From the NCBI GenBank assembly GCA_041920505.1, contig JBHGXV010000021.1, forward strand, positions 162,700 to 226,699: a stretch of DNA of 64,000 bases, written 5' to 3'. The stretch is from JBHGXV01 sp041920505. Its GTDB lineage: Bacteria > Bacillota > Bacilli > Brevibacillales > Brevibacillaceae. Numbering within the stretch: position 1 is the stretch's first letter; every line of letters starts with the position of its first letter. Below, piece by piece: positions 50,234 to 57,881 of the stretch. A program made the position numbers and the translations under genes. The notes beneath the pieces were generated by a model. That model was not told the origin of the DNA. It ran no database searches and worked only from the letters and a program-made list of their open reading frames with translations.

Positions 50234-50857
50234 ATGAACAGGAAGCTTGGCATCAGCATGTTTGCTGCATGCGTCATCATCTTGTGCGGGTTTGCTTCAG
50301 ACGGATATTCCTACAATCTGGTAGATTCGGATGAAATTTCAACGGTTTTTGGCGTAAAGGAAGAATGGGACAGCGGCAAAGTGGTGAAGAAACGGGTAGT
50401 GTCCACCAGTTCGGTGTCACAGGCGGCGGACGAGCAAAAGGGCGACTTGACGCTGGAACAGTATCCGAAAGTGCGCGTGGTGGCTACGGGGTACTATGCC
50501 GGGTATGAATCGACCGGCAAGACACCGTCCCATCCGTCTTATGGCATCACGTACTCGGGAGTAAAGGTGCGGCGCGCTGAATACTCCACCATTGCCGCCG
50601 ACCTGCGCGTCTTTCCGCTCGGCACCGTGCTGTACATTCCGGGGTATGGCTATGGGGTGGTGGCGGACAAGGGCGGCGCGATCCGCGGCAACAAGATCGA
50701 CCTGTACTTCGAAACGAAGCAGGACATTTACACCAAGTGGGGCAAGCGCACCGTGGACGTGTACGTCATCCGGAAGGGAACAGGCAGCCTGACTGAAACA
50801 ATGATGAGAGCGTTGAACGAAAAAGGGGTGGCTGCGATCGCCCAGCCGGCGAAATAA
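50234..50857 (+). CDS. yuiC: YuiC-like 3D-domain lytic enzyme
   Basis: The 207-residue protein has an amino-terminal signal or anchor (LGISMFAACVIILCGFAS), a linker, then a 3D domain: VRVVATGYYAGYESTGKTP, AADLRVFPLGTVLYIPG, VVADKGGAIRGNKIDLYF. The three aspartates are in place. YuiC and related Sps proteins are MltA-fold lytic transglycosylases that cut glycan strands outside the membrane. A GAGGAGG ribosome site precedes ATG 50234, next to an inverted repeat. Confidence 0.88.
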   Translation: MNRKLGISMFAACVIILCGFASDGYSYNLVDSDEISTVFGVKEEWDSGKVVKKRVVSTSSVSQAADEQKGDLTLEQYPKVRVVATGYYAGYESTGKTPSHPSYGITYSGVKVRRAEYSTIAADLRVFPLGTVLYIPGYGYGVVADKGGAIRGNKIDLYFETKQDIYTKWGKRTVDVYVIRKGTGSLTETMMRALNEKGVAAIAQPAK

Positions 50858-50869
50858 CGGCGGGAAAGA

Positions 50870-50910
50870 CGGTCTGCACGCGGCGATGGCCGCAGGCAGA
50901 CCGCTTTTTT
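50870..50910 (+). terminator. Terminator of yuiC
   Basis: CGGTCTGC (50870-50877) pairs with GCAGACCG (50896-50903), followed by CTTTTTT. Confidence 0.82.
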
Positions 50911-50924
50911 GCGCCGGTTGCGCC

Positions 50925-51707
50925 CTACCGCCAGGCGAGGTCGGGATGGAGCAGACGAACCAACTGTTCCAATCCTTCTACCAGGCGCGGCGACGGACGG
51001 CAGTACAGGCCTTCTTCGAGCAGGTGGACCTGGCCGTTGACAATCGCGGAGACTTCGGCCCATTCCGGCCGTTCGGTGATCATCGAGCGCTTGATCCGCT
51101 TGAGCTCAATTCCGCACCAGACGACACAGATGTGATCCGGATTGCGTTCACGCACCATCTCCCGCGTCGCTTTCACGTTGTCGGCGGCTATGTCGGCAAA
51201 CACGTTGCATCCACCGGCGACCTCGCTTATGTCCGTCAACCAGTTGTCCCGCCCGGGCGTGTAAATCGGATTGGGCCACCACTCCCAATACAACTTGGGT
51301 CGTGCGGAGACGCGCGCAGTCGCTTCGCGTATGGCCGCGATTCGATCGGCAAACGCTTGCGCCACCACTTCCGCCCGTCGTTCGCAGCCAACGGCCTGAC
51401 CAACCAGGCGGATGTCGGCCGGAATGTCGTCAATCCGCGACGGGTTGAGCACAATATGCGGAAGATTGCGCTTTTTCAATTCCTCGACATTTTTCTCCAT
51501 GCCGGGAACGCTGAGGGACGCGACCACCAGATCGGGCTGCAGGGATGCCACTTTGTCCATGTCGATCGACAGGTCGGGACCGACGCGGGGAAGGTGCTGC
51601 CACTCCGGCGGCCAGTCGGAGTGATCGTCTAGGCCGACGACCTGCTCTCCCAGACCGAGAACGTAGAGGATTTCGGTGTTGCTTGGGCATATGGAAACGA
51701 TCCGCAT
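50925..51707 (-). CDS. Cobalamin-binding-like solute-binding domain protein without signal peptide
   Basis: This 260-residue protein has the class III binding-protein fold: RIVSICPSNTEILYVLGLG at the start, DLSIDMDKVASLQPDLVVAS near residue 52, a long connecting helix, then WWPNPIYTPGRDNWLTDISEVAGG and NPDHICVVWCG. It resembles BtuF and other cobalamin-binding proteins, yet it starts directly at the fold with no signal peptide or lipobox, so it should be cytoplasmic. No permease or ATPase gene is adjacent. The start at 51707 is fixed by AAGGGGGA. Confidence 0.78.
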   Translation of the reverse strand: MRIVSICPSNTEILYVLGLGEQVVGLDDHSDWPPEWQHLPRVGPDLSIDMDKVASLQPDLVVASLSVPGMEKNVEELKKRNLPHIVLNPSRIDDIPADIRLVGQAVGCERRAEVVAQAFADRIAAIREATARVSARPKLYWEWWPNPIYTPGRDNWLTDISEVAGGCNVFADIAADNVKATREMVRERNPDHICVVWCGIELKRIKRSMITERPEWAEVSAIVNGQVHLLEEGLYCRPSPRLVEGLEQLVRLLHPDLAWR

Positions 51708-51749
51708 AAAAATCCCCCTTTTCGACATGGTAAGAAGGGACGGGTGACG

Positions 51750-52238
51750 TTACCGGTACAAGGGATAAACCAGCATGGCGACGATCACGCCGAGCCAGCC
51801 TCCGATCAGGACCTCGATCGGCTGGTGCCCCAGAAGTTCTTTTAACTTTTTCGCCTTTTCCTGTTTGGGTCTCACTTTGAAGGATTTCATCCCTTCGAGC
51901 AAGTGGTTGAACTCTTCCACCAGCTTGTTGAGCACGACGGCTTGCATGCCGGCGTGACGTCTTACCCCGGCGGCGTCAAACATCACGATAATGCCGGTGA
52001 TGGCCGCAATCGCAAAGGCGCTGCTGGAGAAACCTTCACGCAGCCCGACAGCGGTGGACAGCGCGGTGACGGCCGCAGAGTGAGAGCTGGGCATGCCGCC
52101 TGTGCTGAACATCAGGGACCACTGCCAGGTCCGGTTGGCAAGGAATTGCAGGGGAATCTTGATAAATTGTGCGATCGCAATCGCAATCAGCGCGGCCCAC
52201 AACGGGAAGTTTTGCAACACAATGGCCATGCGACACAT
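51750..52238 (-). CDS. yuiD: Divergent PAP2-family membrane protein YuiD
   Basis: The protein of 162 residues matches YuiD: FPLWAALIAIAIAQFIKIPLQF at the start, then STGGMPSSHSAAVTALSTAVGL (the PAP2 Ser-His motif), MFDAAGVRRHAGMQAVVLNKL and LKELLGHQPIEVLIGGWLG. It is an integral membrane protein of the divergent PAP2 group, probably a phosphatase or structural relative. ATG 52238 is four bases after AAAGGA; ATG 52229 would match the B. subtilis length more closely. It lies 42 bases upstream of the cobalamin-binding-like gene on the same strand. Confidence 0.88.
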   Translation of the reverse strand: MCRMAIVLQNFPLWAALIAIAIAQFIKIPLQFLANRTWQWSLMFSTGGMPSSHSAAVTALSTAVGLREGFSSSAFAIAAITGIIVMFDAAGVRRHAGMQAVVLNKLVEEFNHLLEGMKSFKVRPKQEKAKKLKELLGHQPIEVLIGGWLGVIVAMLVYPLYR

Positions 52239-52385
52239 TCGTTCCTTTCCGTACAAAAGCTGGTGAGTCGTTATTATTGTAGCAGAACCTGCAGGGAATC
52301 ATCCGCTGCAGTTTGACGGGGGAGGAATCGCTCAGTCCTCGGACGTTTTGTGATATGATTAGACAAGAAAAGGAAGGGAGCGATT

Positions 52386-52835
52386 ATGGGACAGCCGTAT
52401 CCGGAACAGTATTACGCGTTTTTCCGCAAGTTTAACGCCAAAGAATACTACGAGTGTCACGATTTGCTGGAAGAAATCTGGCTGGAGGACAGAAGCAACA
52501 AGTTTTTGCAGGGATTGCTGCAACTCTCCGTTGGTCTGTACCACTTCGAGAGCGGCAACATCAAGGGGGCGCGCTGGATGTTTGCCAATGCGCGAAAATA
52601 TCTGCTCAACTATCTGCCTGTCTATTGGTCTTTGCGGCTGGAGCCGGTGATCGCATACCTGGACGCGTGTCTGGCCGCCTTGCCTTCTGTAGATATGATA
52701 CCATACGAAGAGGCGCGGCGTATCCCGTTTCCTTCGATTCATTTGCAACCGGAGGGAACCTTTGTTGAATCGTCAGGCAGATCAGTCAAAATGACAGATG
52801 GAGGGATGGAAGATGCAATGGAAAAATCCGAGTGA
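52386..52835 (+). CDS. DUF309 protein
   Basis: The 149-residue protein has the DUF309 signature FNAKEYYECHDLLEEIWLE (H-x3-E near residues 25-29) and LQGLLQLSVGLYHFESGNIKGARWMF. The family is helical and uncharacterised. GAAGGGAGC precedes ATG 52386. Its stop lies 22 bases inside the next gene, which encodes a CoA-binding protein, so the two are coupled. Confidence 0.8.
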   Translation: MGQPYPEQYYAFFRKFNAKEYYECHDLLEEIWLEDRSNKFLQGLLQLSVGLYHFESGNIKGARWMFANARKYLLNYLPVYWSLRLEPVIAYLDACLAALPSVDMIPYEEARRIPFPSIHLQPEGTFVESSGRSVKMTDGGMEDAMEKSE

Positions 52836-53259
52836 CGACAAACGCCGCGACATTTTACAGCAAGCGCGAACGATCGCGGTCGTGGGCTGTTCCGACAACC
52901 CGGAGCGCACCAGCTACATGATCGCGGAGGCGATGCAACAGGCCGGATACCGGATCATTCCGGTCAATCCGACGATCGCCGGGAAAACTGTGCTGGGGGA
53001 AAAAGTCGTCGCATCGTTGACCGAGATCGCTGAACCAATCGACATCGTCAATGTCTTTCGCCGCAGCGAAACGGTTTTGCCGGTCGCTGAGGAAGCGGTA
53101 AAGATCAAGGCAAAGGTGCTGTGGCTACAGCAGGGAATCGTCAACGAACAGGCGGCGGCGCTGGCCCAGGAACACGGCCTTGAGGTCGTGATGGACAAGT
53201 GCATCAAGGTGGATCACGCTCTGCTGCGGCCGCAACGGGCGACCGGAGCGAATTCGTAA
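52813..53259 (+). CDS. CoA-binding protein (YccU family)
   Basis: The 148-residue protein is a single Rossmann CoA-binding domain: IAVVGCSDNPERTSYMIAEAM near residue 20, YRIIPVNPTIAGKTVLGEKV, PIDIVNVFRRSE and LWLQQGIVNEQAA, ending MDKCIKVDHALL. Such solo domains bind CoA or NAD; the role is unknown. ATG 52813 is preferred, eight bases after GGAGGG; ATG 52798 is also in frame. It overlaps the DUF309 gene. Confidence 0.86.
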   Translation: MQWKNPSDDKRRDILQQARTIAVVGCSDNPERTSYMIAEAMQQAGYRIIPVNPTIAGKTVLGEKVVASLTEIAEPIDIVNVFRRSETVLPVAEEAVKIKAKVLWLQQGIVNEQAAALAQEHGLEVVMDKCIKVDHALLRPQRATGANS

Positions 53260-53331
53260 GGCGACCCGCTTCCGCCTGCGATCAATCCTGATTGTACCCG
53301 ACAAACGGAGAGTGTGAAAGGAGCGAACAGG

Positions 53332-53925
53332 ATGTTTCGTAACCAGCAAACCCAGGCGGGGAACGACCGCGTCCCCCCGAACCAAAAGGTGACCACCGGC
53401 TTTCCGGTGCTGCATTACGGGGATGTGCCGGAGTACAAGGATCTCAGCGAATGGGATTTTCGCATCTTCGGACTGGTGGAACAGGAGGTGACGCTTACCT
53501 ACGATCAGATCATGGCGTTGCCGAAGGCGCAAGTGACCAACGACATCCACTGCGTCACCGGCTGGAGCAAGCTGGACAATTTGTGGGAAGGGATTCCCGT
53601 GGAGGAGATTGTCAAGTTGGCGAAGGTCAAGCCGGAAGCCAAGTACGTGTTGCTTCACGCCGAGCACGGCTGGACGGCCAACATGCCGCTCGCGGATTTC
53701 CTGGCCCCCGGCAATCTGTTTGCCTACAAGCACAACGGCCAGCCGTTGACGCCGGACCACGGCTATCCGCTCCGGTTTGTCGTCCCGCATCTCTACTTCT
53801 GGAAAAGCGCCAAGTGGGTGCGCGGCGTCGAGTTTTTGGAAAAAGACAAACCGGGCTTCTGGGAGAAAAACGGGTATCACATGTATGGCGATCCGTGGAA
53901 AGAGCAGCGGTTCGCGTGGGATTAG
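53332..53925 (+). CDS. yuiH: Sulfite-oxidase-like molybdopterin protein YuiH
   Basis: This 197-residue protein is the catalytic domain of the sulfite oxidase family: PVLHYGDVPEYKDLSEWDF near residue 24, TLTYDQIMALPKAQV, NDIHCVTGWSKLDN with the molybdenum-ligand Cys near residue 75, HGYPLRFVVPHLYFWKSAKWVRG and YGDPWKEQRF. It has no dimerisation domain or Tat signal, matching YuiH, which is thought to be cytoplasmic. Its substrate is unknown. A GGAGCG site precedes ATG 53332. Confidence 0.9.
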   Translation: MFRNQQTQAGNDRVPPNQKVTTGFPVLHYGDVPEYKDLSEWDFRIFGLVEQEVTLTYDQIMALPKAQVTNDIHCVTGWSKLDNLWEGIPVEEIVKLAKVKPEAKYVLLHAEHGWTANMPLADFLAPGNLFAYKHNGQPLTPDHGYPLRFVVPHLYFWKSAKWVRGVEFLEKDKPGFWEKNGYHMYGDPWKEQRFAWD

Positions 53926-53935
53926 CTGCAACCTG

Positions 53936-53961
53936 GGAAGAGGCGGAAAACCGCCTCTTCC
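53936..53961. terminator. Terminator of yuiH
   Basis: GGAAGAGGCGG (53936-53946) pairs perfectly with CCGCCTCTTCC (53951-53961), followed by GTTCGTTTT. It marks the end of the GC-rich backbone on this side. Confidence 0.88.
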
Positions 53962-54508
53962 GTTCGTTTTCAATGAGAGAATCTCGGCAGGCACTCTAAT
54001 TTTAGAAAAAAATTATTAACTGGAGCATTCTTCTTTTTGGGCTTTACTTATTTTTTATCTAAATTGTCTAGAAGTATAGGAAAAAGAAAAGAAAAAAGTT
54101 AGTCCAACGTTGGGGCGGTATGCCAAGTACACGTTTTTGTGATACCGCTCGACAACAAACTGGTTATTGCAAAAGACACGAGATACGCAAAAATGGAATC
54201 TACTTTTCCGTGAAAACATTAGCTATGGGTTTACGAGAAATCTTTGGGCTATGAAATGCTATGGATTCTTCATTAATATTATGGAAGTATAAATCTTCTC
54301 GCCGCACTTTGAGCCGAAAAACCTTGAGCTATCAAGGTTTTTCGGCTCTTTTTTACCTTTTGAAAGCCAGAACAAAGGTCTTTGTGTTTATGGCCCGGAA
54401 GAGTCTACCGTGTCAAATCCAAAAATTTGTAACGATTCTTTCTCAACGATAGAGACAATCGATGGTAAAATTACAAAAATAATTCGTTTTGGTTCGGAAG
54501 GGTTACGC
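53962..54508. other. AT-rich region without an intact gene
   Basis: About 550 bases, clearly AT-rich compared with the backbone. No frame carries a recognisable domain and stops are frequent. It contains one strong terminator-like hairpin (54312-54353), whose matching gene is not visible, so it is probably the remains of an inserted and decayed segment. The right end holds the start of the VOC pseudogene. Confidence 0.55.
54312..54353 (+). terminator. Strong orphan terminator in the AT-rich region
   Basis: AGCCGAAAAACCTTGA (54312-54327) pairs perfectly with TCAAGGTTTTTCGGCT (54332-54347), followed by CTTTTTT. No intact gene ends before it. Confidence 0.85.
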
Positions 54509-54867
54509 TTGAAGGTACTGAAGACTTTTACCCGACTTTACGTTGAAAACCTGGATAGGCGTTACCTTTTTATGAAGACATTTATGGTACAAAATCGCAA
54601 CGAAGATTTAAACTGCCACACATGAATGTCTAACTTGCTTCAGTCGTCGATCTCTTGATCATAGCAGGACCTGAAGATGCACGAAAACCTTTGACTCCTG
54701 TCAAAGCCACATTCATTGTTGACTCATTGGATGAATTTCTCGCTTATTTTAAAGAACGGGGGATTAGAATCATTAGAGAGCCCATGGAAGTTCCAACCGG
54801 AAAAAACATGACGGTAGAACATATTGATGGAACCTTGATTGAATATGTTGAACTTCATCACGCCTGA
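54509..54867 (+). pseudogene. Decayed VOC (glyoxalase/bleomycin-resistance) family gene
   Basis: Starting at TTG 54509, six bases after GGAAGGG, the frame reads LKVLKTFTRLYVENLD. A frame change near 54557 is then needed to continue ALPFYEDIYGTKSQRRFKLP, and an in-frame TAA follows at 54630-54632 before LASVVDLLIIAGPEDARKPL and TFIVDSLDEFLAYFKERGI, ending ELHHA at 54867. Joined, these give a typical VOC domain of about 118 residues. The single shift and stop show recent inactivation, unless one is a sequencing error. It converges on an AHSA1-family gene. Confidence 0.85.
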
Positions 54868-54915
54868 TGGCGTACTTTTTTCCATACAACAACCATAATC
54901 CGGCCTGCATGAATT

Positions 54916-54945
54916 CAGCCCGTCTCTGCCACAGAGAGCGGGCTG
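54916..54945. terminator. Hairpin between the VOC pseudogene and the AHSA1 gene
   Basis: CAGCCCG (54916-54922) pairs with CGGGCTG (54939-54945), with TCTCT/AGAGA inside and one bulged base. T-runs are weak. Confidence 0.5.
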
Positions 54946-54953
54946 TTATATCT

Positions 54954-55454
54954 TTATGCCTTGGCCAGGTAATCGGCGAGCTGGTCAAAGGTTCCGGCAA
55001 ATCCTTGTTGAACACTCTGGCGCATGGCAGCGAAGGTGTTGTTCTCCTCTTCCGTTGCGGACAGGGGACCTCCGCGCATGGTTAGTGTCGTCTTGCCTTC
55101 ATGCTCGGTGAACGTCAGCGTGTTCAGGATTTCCATCGGCCAGGTTTCGCTAAAAGGGGCTCGAACCGTGTTCCCCTCCTCGTCGGAAAAGGAATTGACG
55201 AAGACGAGTCGCTCGGGCTTAGCGACTTCCCGGTACACAAATTTGCCCCACATCTTGTGGCCGTCTGCGGATTCCTGGCTGTAGTGAAAGACCCCGCCCG
55301 CTCGAAGATCCAACGTCAAGACATCAAGTGACCACCCTTTCGGACCCCACCAGTGCTGCAGGTGCTTGGCTTCGGTAAACGCTTTGAAAACGAGATCCCG
55401 TGGCGCATCAAAGGTGCGCGTGATGACCAGTTCGTTTGGTACATGGTTGGACAT
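54954..55454 (-). CDS. AHSA1/SRPBCC-domain protein
   Basis: The 166-residue protein is a START-like AHSA1 domain: LVITRTFDAPRDLVFKAFTEAKHLQHWWGPKG at the start, FHYSQESADGHKMWGKFVYREV in the middle, SFSDEEGNTVRAPF and GKTTLTMRGGPLSATEEE near the end, then GFAGTFDQLADYL. The fold has a hydrophobic ligand cavity; the ligand is unknown. Such genes often sit near VOC genes, as here. The start at 55454 is six bases after GGGGGA; ATG 55460 abuts that site. Confidence 0.86.
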   Translation of the reverse strand: MSNHVPNELVITRTFDAPRDLVFKAFTEAKHLQHWWGPKGWSLDVLTLDLRAGGVFHYSQESADGHKMWGKFVYREVAKPERLVFVNSFSDEEGNTVRAPFSETWPMEILNTLTFTEHEGKTTLTMRGGPLSATEEENNTFAAMRQSVQQGFAGTFDQLADYLAKA

Positions 55455-55769
55455 GTTCATTCCCCCGCTAAAAAGACGTAATCAAGCGATCAATTAACAA
55501 ATGCTCTCCTTCCCGTAACATTTGGCTGGCACCGCAGTTCCTTGCTGCTTGATTACTTCTTGTCGCTGTGTTTCTTTTCCTTCCCTTGTGACCGGCGAGA
55601 GCACAAAAAATGTATGACGGGATACATCGGGCGATGTCCACGCAACCAGGGTAGGGCGAAGCACTTGATGGGGATCACGCCGGGATTGCATGACAAAAAC
55701 GAAGCCCCTCAGCTTACAGGGGCGGGCGACTCGTGGTGAGAGCAGCGGTTAGCGACACTGCTGGCCTCT
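55455..55769. other. Region between AHSA1 and cupin genes
   Basis: About 315 bases. The left part must hold the AHSA1 promoter. A minus-strand open frame around 55494-55691 has no ribosome site or recognisable domain. The right part holds the terminator of the cupin gene. I see nothing else. Confidence 0.5.
55704..55723 (-). terminator. Terminator of the cupin gene
   Basis: GCCCCT (55704-55709) pairs with AGGGGC (55718-55723). On the minus strand it is followed by TTCGTTTTTG. Confidence 0.7.
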
Positions 55770-56354
55770 TTACCAATGATTCGGGTTGTGAGCGCATGGT
55801 TGATAGCCGTGCACCTGACCGTGATGACAGCCTTTGGGAGGGCCGATGAAGGTCGTGCCCCTAATGGGTGAAAGCGTATTTTTTACTTTCTCTTCATTCA
55901 GGCAGTATGTGTACGCCAAGACCTCATTTGGCGTCAGTCTCAGGATATCGGATCCAAAGACCACTTCAGGGATGGGAGCATTGAAGACGGCGAGCAGATG
56001 GGTTTTCTCTGCGGTTGCGATCTCCCAGTGCCACCAGCCTTGGGGGATGTTGACCACTTGGCCTGGAGTAATATGATAATGCGAAACCTGATTCGTAAAC
56101 GGATTGATGAAGGAAATATTCGCCGCTCCGGAAATGCAGTACACAAGCTCTGCGGCATTTTGATGGTAATGAGGCTCCACGACATTACCCGTACTGAGGA
56201 AAATGTCCAGCAGAGACACATTATCCAGCGTGTTCAATTGCTGGGTGGAGAGGATATTGATGTAGTTTTGACGATCCTTTCGGAACAGCAAGTTATTGTT
56301 TACATCATCAAAGAACTGAGCGGAAGGAGATTGGTAATCGATATACAATGTCAT
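55770..56354 (-). CDS. Cupin-domain protein
   Basis: This 194-residue protein has a germin-like cupin core: NVVEPHYHQNAAELVYCISG near residue 57 gives the H-x-H and E ligands, and VVNIPQGWWHWEIATAEKTHLLAVF near residue 98 gives the second motif with the last His. The end is Cys/His/Asn-rich (GCHHGQVHGYQPCAHNPNHW). It resembles oxalate-decarboxylase-like spore proteins, but only one cupin domain is present, and the reaction is unknown. AGAGGG precedes the start. Composition is lower in GC than the backbone. Confidence 0.78.
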   Translation of the reverse strand: MTLYIDYQSPSAQFFDDVNNNLLFRKDRQNYINILSTQQLNTLDNVSLLDIFLSTGNVVEPHYHQNAAELVYCISGAANISFINPFTNQVSHYHITPGQVVNIPQGWWHWEIATAEKTHLLAVFNAPIPEVVFGSDILRLTPNEVLAYTYCLNEEKVKNTLSPIRGTTFIGPPKGCHHGQVHGYQPCAHNPNHW

Positions 56355-56611
56355 GTTGCATTCCCTCTTTTCTATTGGAATTTGGCTACGAAATATGCTT
56401 ATGTCACGAAGGATATGGAAGTTCGCCTAAAAAACGGGTCGAGTAAACGGTGACGGGGGTGAAGTCGACCGGCAAGCTTGGAGGGGCTGACGCTACCCGC
56501 TGATGAACAGACAGATGGGCTCTTCCGCGAATCAGCCGTGGGAGGGGTTTTTCTTTTTTCAAATTTCGGTACAATAGTCGTATGGGAATAATTGGGGGGA
56601 GGGAGAGTTGG

Positions 56612-57475
56612 ATGGAACAGGTTTTTATAGACAACGATATTTGGATTTATCTCGCAAATGGTACCTATCGGGATGAAGATGAAATTTTAAGTCATATTGA
56701 GCAGTTGGTGGACAAAAAGAAGATTCAGCTTTTGGTTCCTGATGTATTAATGGAGGAATGGGAAAGAAACAAACAACCTAAAGTACGCGATTATTTGTCC
56801 AAGATACTGGCAGATCGGACCAAAACATTACGAGAATTAAAGCAATACCTGAAAGAGGAACATTATAACGAGTTAAATAAAGTGATTCATGAGGTAACTG
56901 ACCAGCTTGCCTATTTTCAACAGGCAATTGAGCAACGGATTGAACGAATTGAAAACCTGCTTAAACACCGCAGAACCATACGATTACCCATCATTCAAGA
57001 AGTAAAGTTGAAGGCTGCTGAAATGGCTCTATATAAACAAATGCCATTCAAAAAGGGCAAAAACAGCATGGGGGATGCTCTGAACTTTTTAACTTGTGTC
57101 GAATACGTGGTCGGAACCGAGAAACCTCATGTTCATTTTATCACCAACAACAAACACGATTTTGGCAAAGAGAATAATCAAAGCGAATTGCACGAAGACT
57201 TGGTTGCAGTAGCGAAAGAAAAAGGTGTGGTGGTTCATTACAGCACAAACATTGGAGAAAAACTGCAACAGTTCGGCGCGTTTATTAAGCCGGAGACGAA
57301 AAAGATGATACACGATATGGCTACATGGGGATACAATCAATATGGTATTCCTGCGGTTGTGGAATGTTGTGGAGATAAACTTAACGCTCAACATGGAATA
57401 TATATAAATGGGAACTTATATTACAGATGTTTGAAATGTGGACGCTATTATGATTCGGGTATCTCTTTTGATTAA
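56612..57475 (+). CDS. PIN-domain nuclease-like protein with C-terminal zinc ribbon
   Basis: This 287-residue protein has a PIN-like fold with the acidic residues in order: VFIDNDIWIYLANG (residues 4-17), LLVPDVLMEEWERN near residue 45, NSMGDALNFLT near residue 153 and FITNNKHDFG near residue 177. A long helical insert (EHYNELNKVIHEVTDQLAYF) follows the second motif, as in DUF4935-type proteins. The end carries VECCGDKLNAQ and YYRCLKCGRYYD, a likely zinc ribbon. It may cut RNA or DNA, possibly in defence. It is AT-rich and has no antitoxin-like partner. ATG 56612 follows a long purine-rich ribosome site. Confidence 0.75.
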   Translation: MEQVFIDNDIWIYLANGTYRDEDEILSHIEQLVDKKKIQLLVPDVLMEEWERNKQPKVRDYLSKILADRTKTLRELKQYLKEEHYNELNKVIHEVTDQLAYFQQAIEQRIERIENLLKHRRTIRLPIIQEVKLKAAEMALYKQMPFKKGKNSMGDALNFLTCVEYVVGTEKPHVHFITNNKHDFGKENNQSELHEDLVAVAKEKGVVVHYSTNIGEKLQQFGAFIKPETKKMIHDMATWGYNQYGIPAVVECCGDKLNAQHGIYINGNLYYRCLKCGRYYDSGISFD

Positions 57476-57551
57476 TCCCCTTAGGCAGCCGAAGAGATCG
57501 TTTCGCTGGTCCTTCTGCGATTGATTGCAGGAGGACTTTTTTGCTGACATC

Positions 57552-57581
57552 TTGCATGTTCGCATCTTGTTCGCATATACT
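57552..57581 (+). promoter_or_regulatory. Promoter of the WYL-like gene
   Basis: TTGCAT (57552-57557) and TATACT (57576-57581) are 18 bases apart. Transcription would start near 57588, inside the LexA-like box. Confidence 0.6.
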
Positions 57582-57586
57582 ATATA

Positions 57587-57600
57587 CAAACATACGTTCG
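57587..57600. promoter_or_regulatory. LexA (SOS) box
   Basis: CAAACATACGTTCG matches the Bacillus consensus CGAAC-N4-GTTCG at all but the second base. It lies over the predicted start of transcription of the WYL-like gene, a position suited to repression. Confidence 0.72.
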
Positions 57601-57616
57601 TATTTGAGGTGAGAAC

Positions 57617-57838
57617 ATGCTCCGGGACCTTCAACGCTGTCTGGCTGCCAACTGCCCGGTCGAACTGATCTACCTTGATCGCTTCGGCCGCGCCACCAAG
57701 CGAACCGTCCGGCTCCGCGAGATCGATGGAGATCGCGTGAAAGCGTATTGCCTGACCAGGCGCGCGCCGCGTGTGTTTGTGATCGACAACATCCTGGCCG
57801 TGCAACCGGCGGCGAATCGGCGTGCCGCAGGATTTTGA
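57617..57838 (+). CDS. Small WYL-domain-like protein under SOS control
   Basis: The 73-residue protein resembles the core of a WYL domain: CPVELIYLDRFGRATKRTVRLREIDGD, VKAYCLTRRAPRVFVIDNILAVQP. WYL domains sense ligands such as nucleic acid ends or nucleotides, and short versions are common near damage-response genes. GAGGTGA precedes ATG 57617. A LexA-like box over its promoter suggests DNA-damage induction. It is followed by a terminator, so it is a single-gene unit. Confidence 0.75.
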   Translation: MLRDLQRCLAANCPVELIYLDRFGRATKRTVRLREIDGDRVKAYCLTRRAPRVFVIDNILAVQPAANRRAAGF

Positions 57839-57850
57839 GCGGAAGGCAAG

Positions 57851-57876
57851 GAAACGGGCCCGCGCCCGTTTCTTTT
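57851..57876 (+). terminator. Terminator of the WYL-like gene
   Basis: GAAACGGGC (57851-57859) pairs perfectly with GCCCGTTTC (57864-57872), followed by TTTT. Confidence 0.88.
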
Positions 57877-57881
57877 ATCGG

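Noticed and set aside
55494..55691. Small minus-strand gene between the AHSA1 and cupin genes
   Set aside because: There is no ribosome site, no domain and no conserved-looking pattern.
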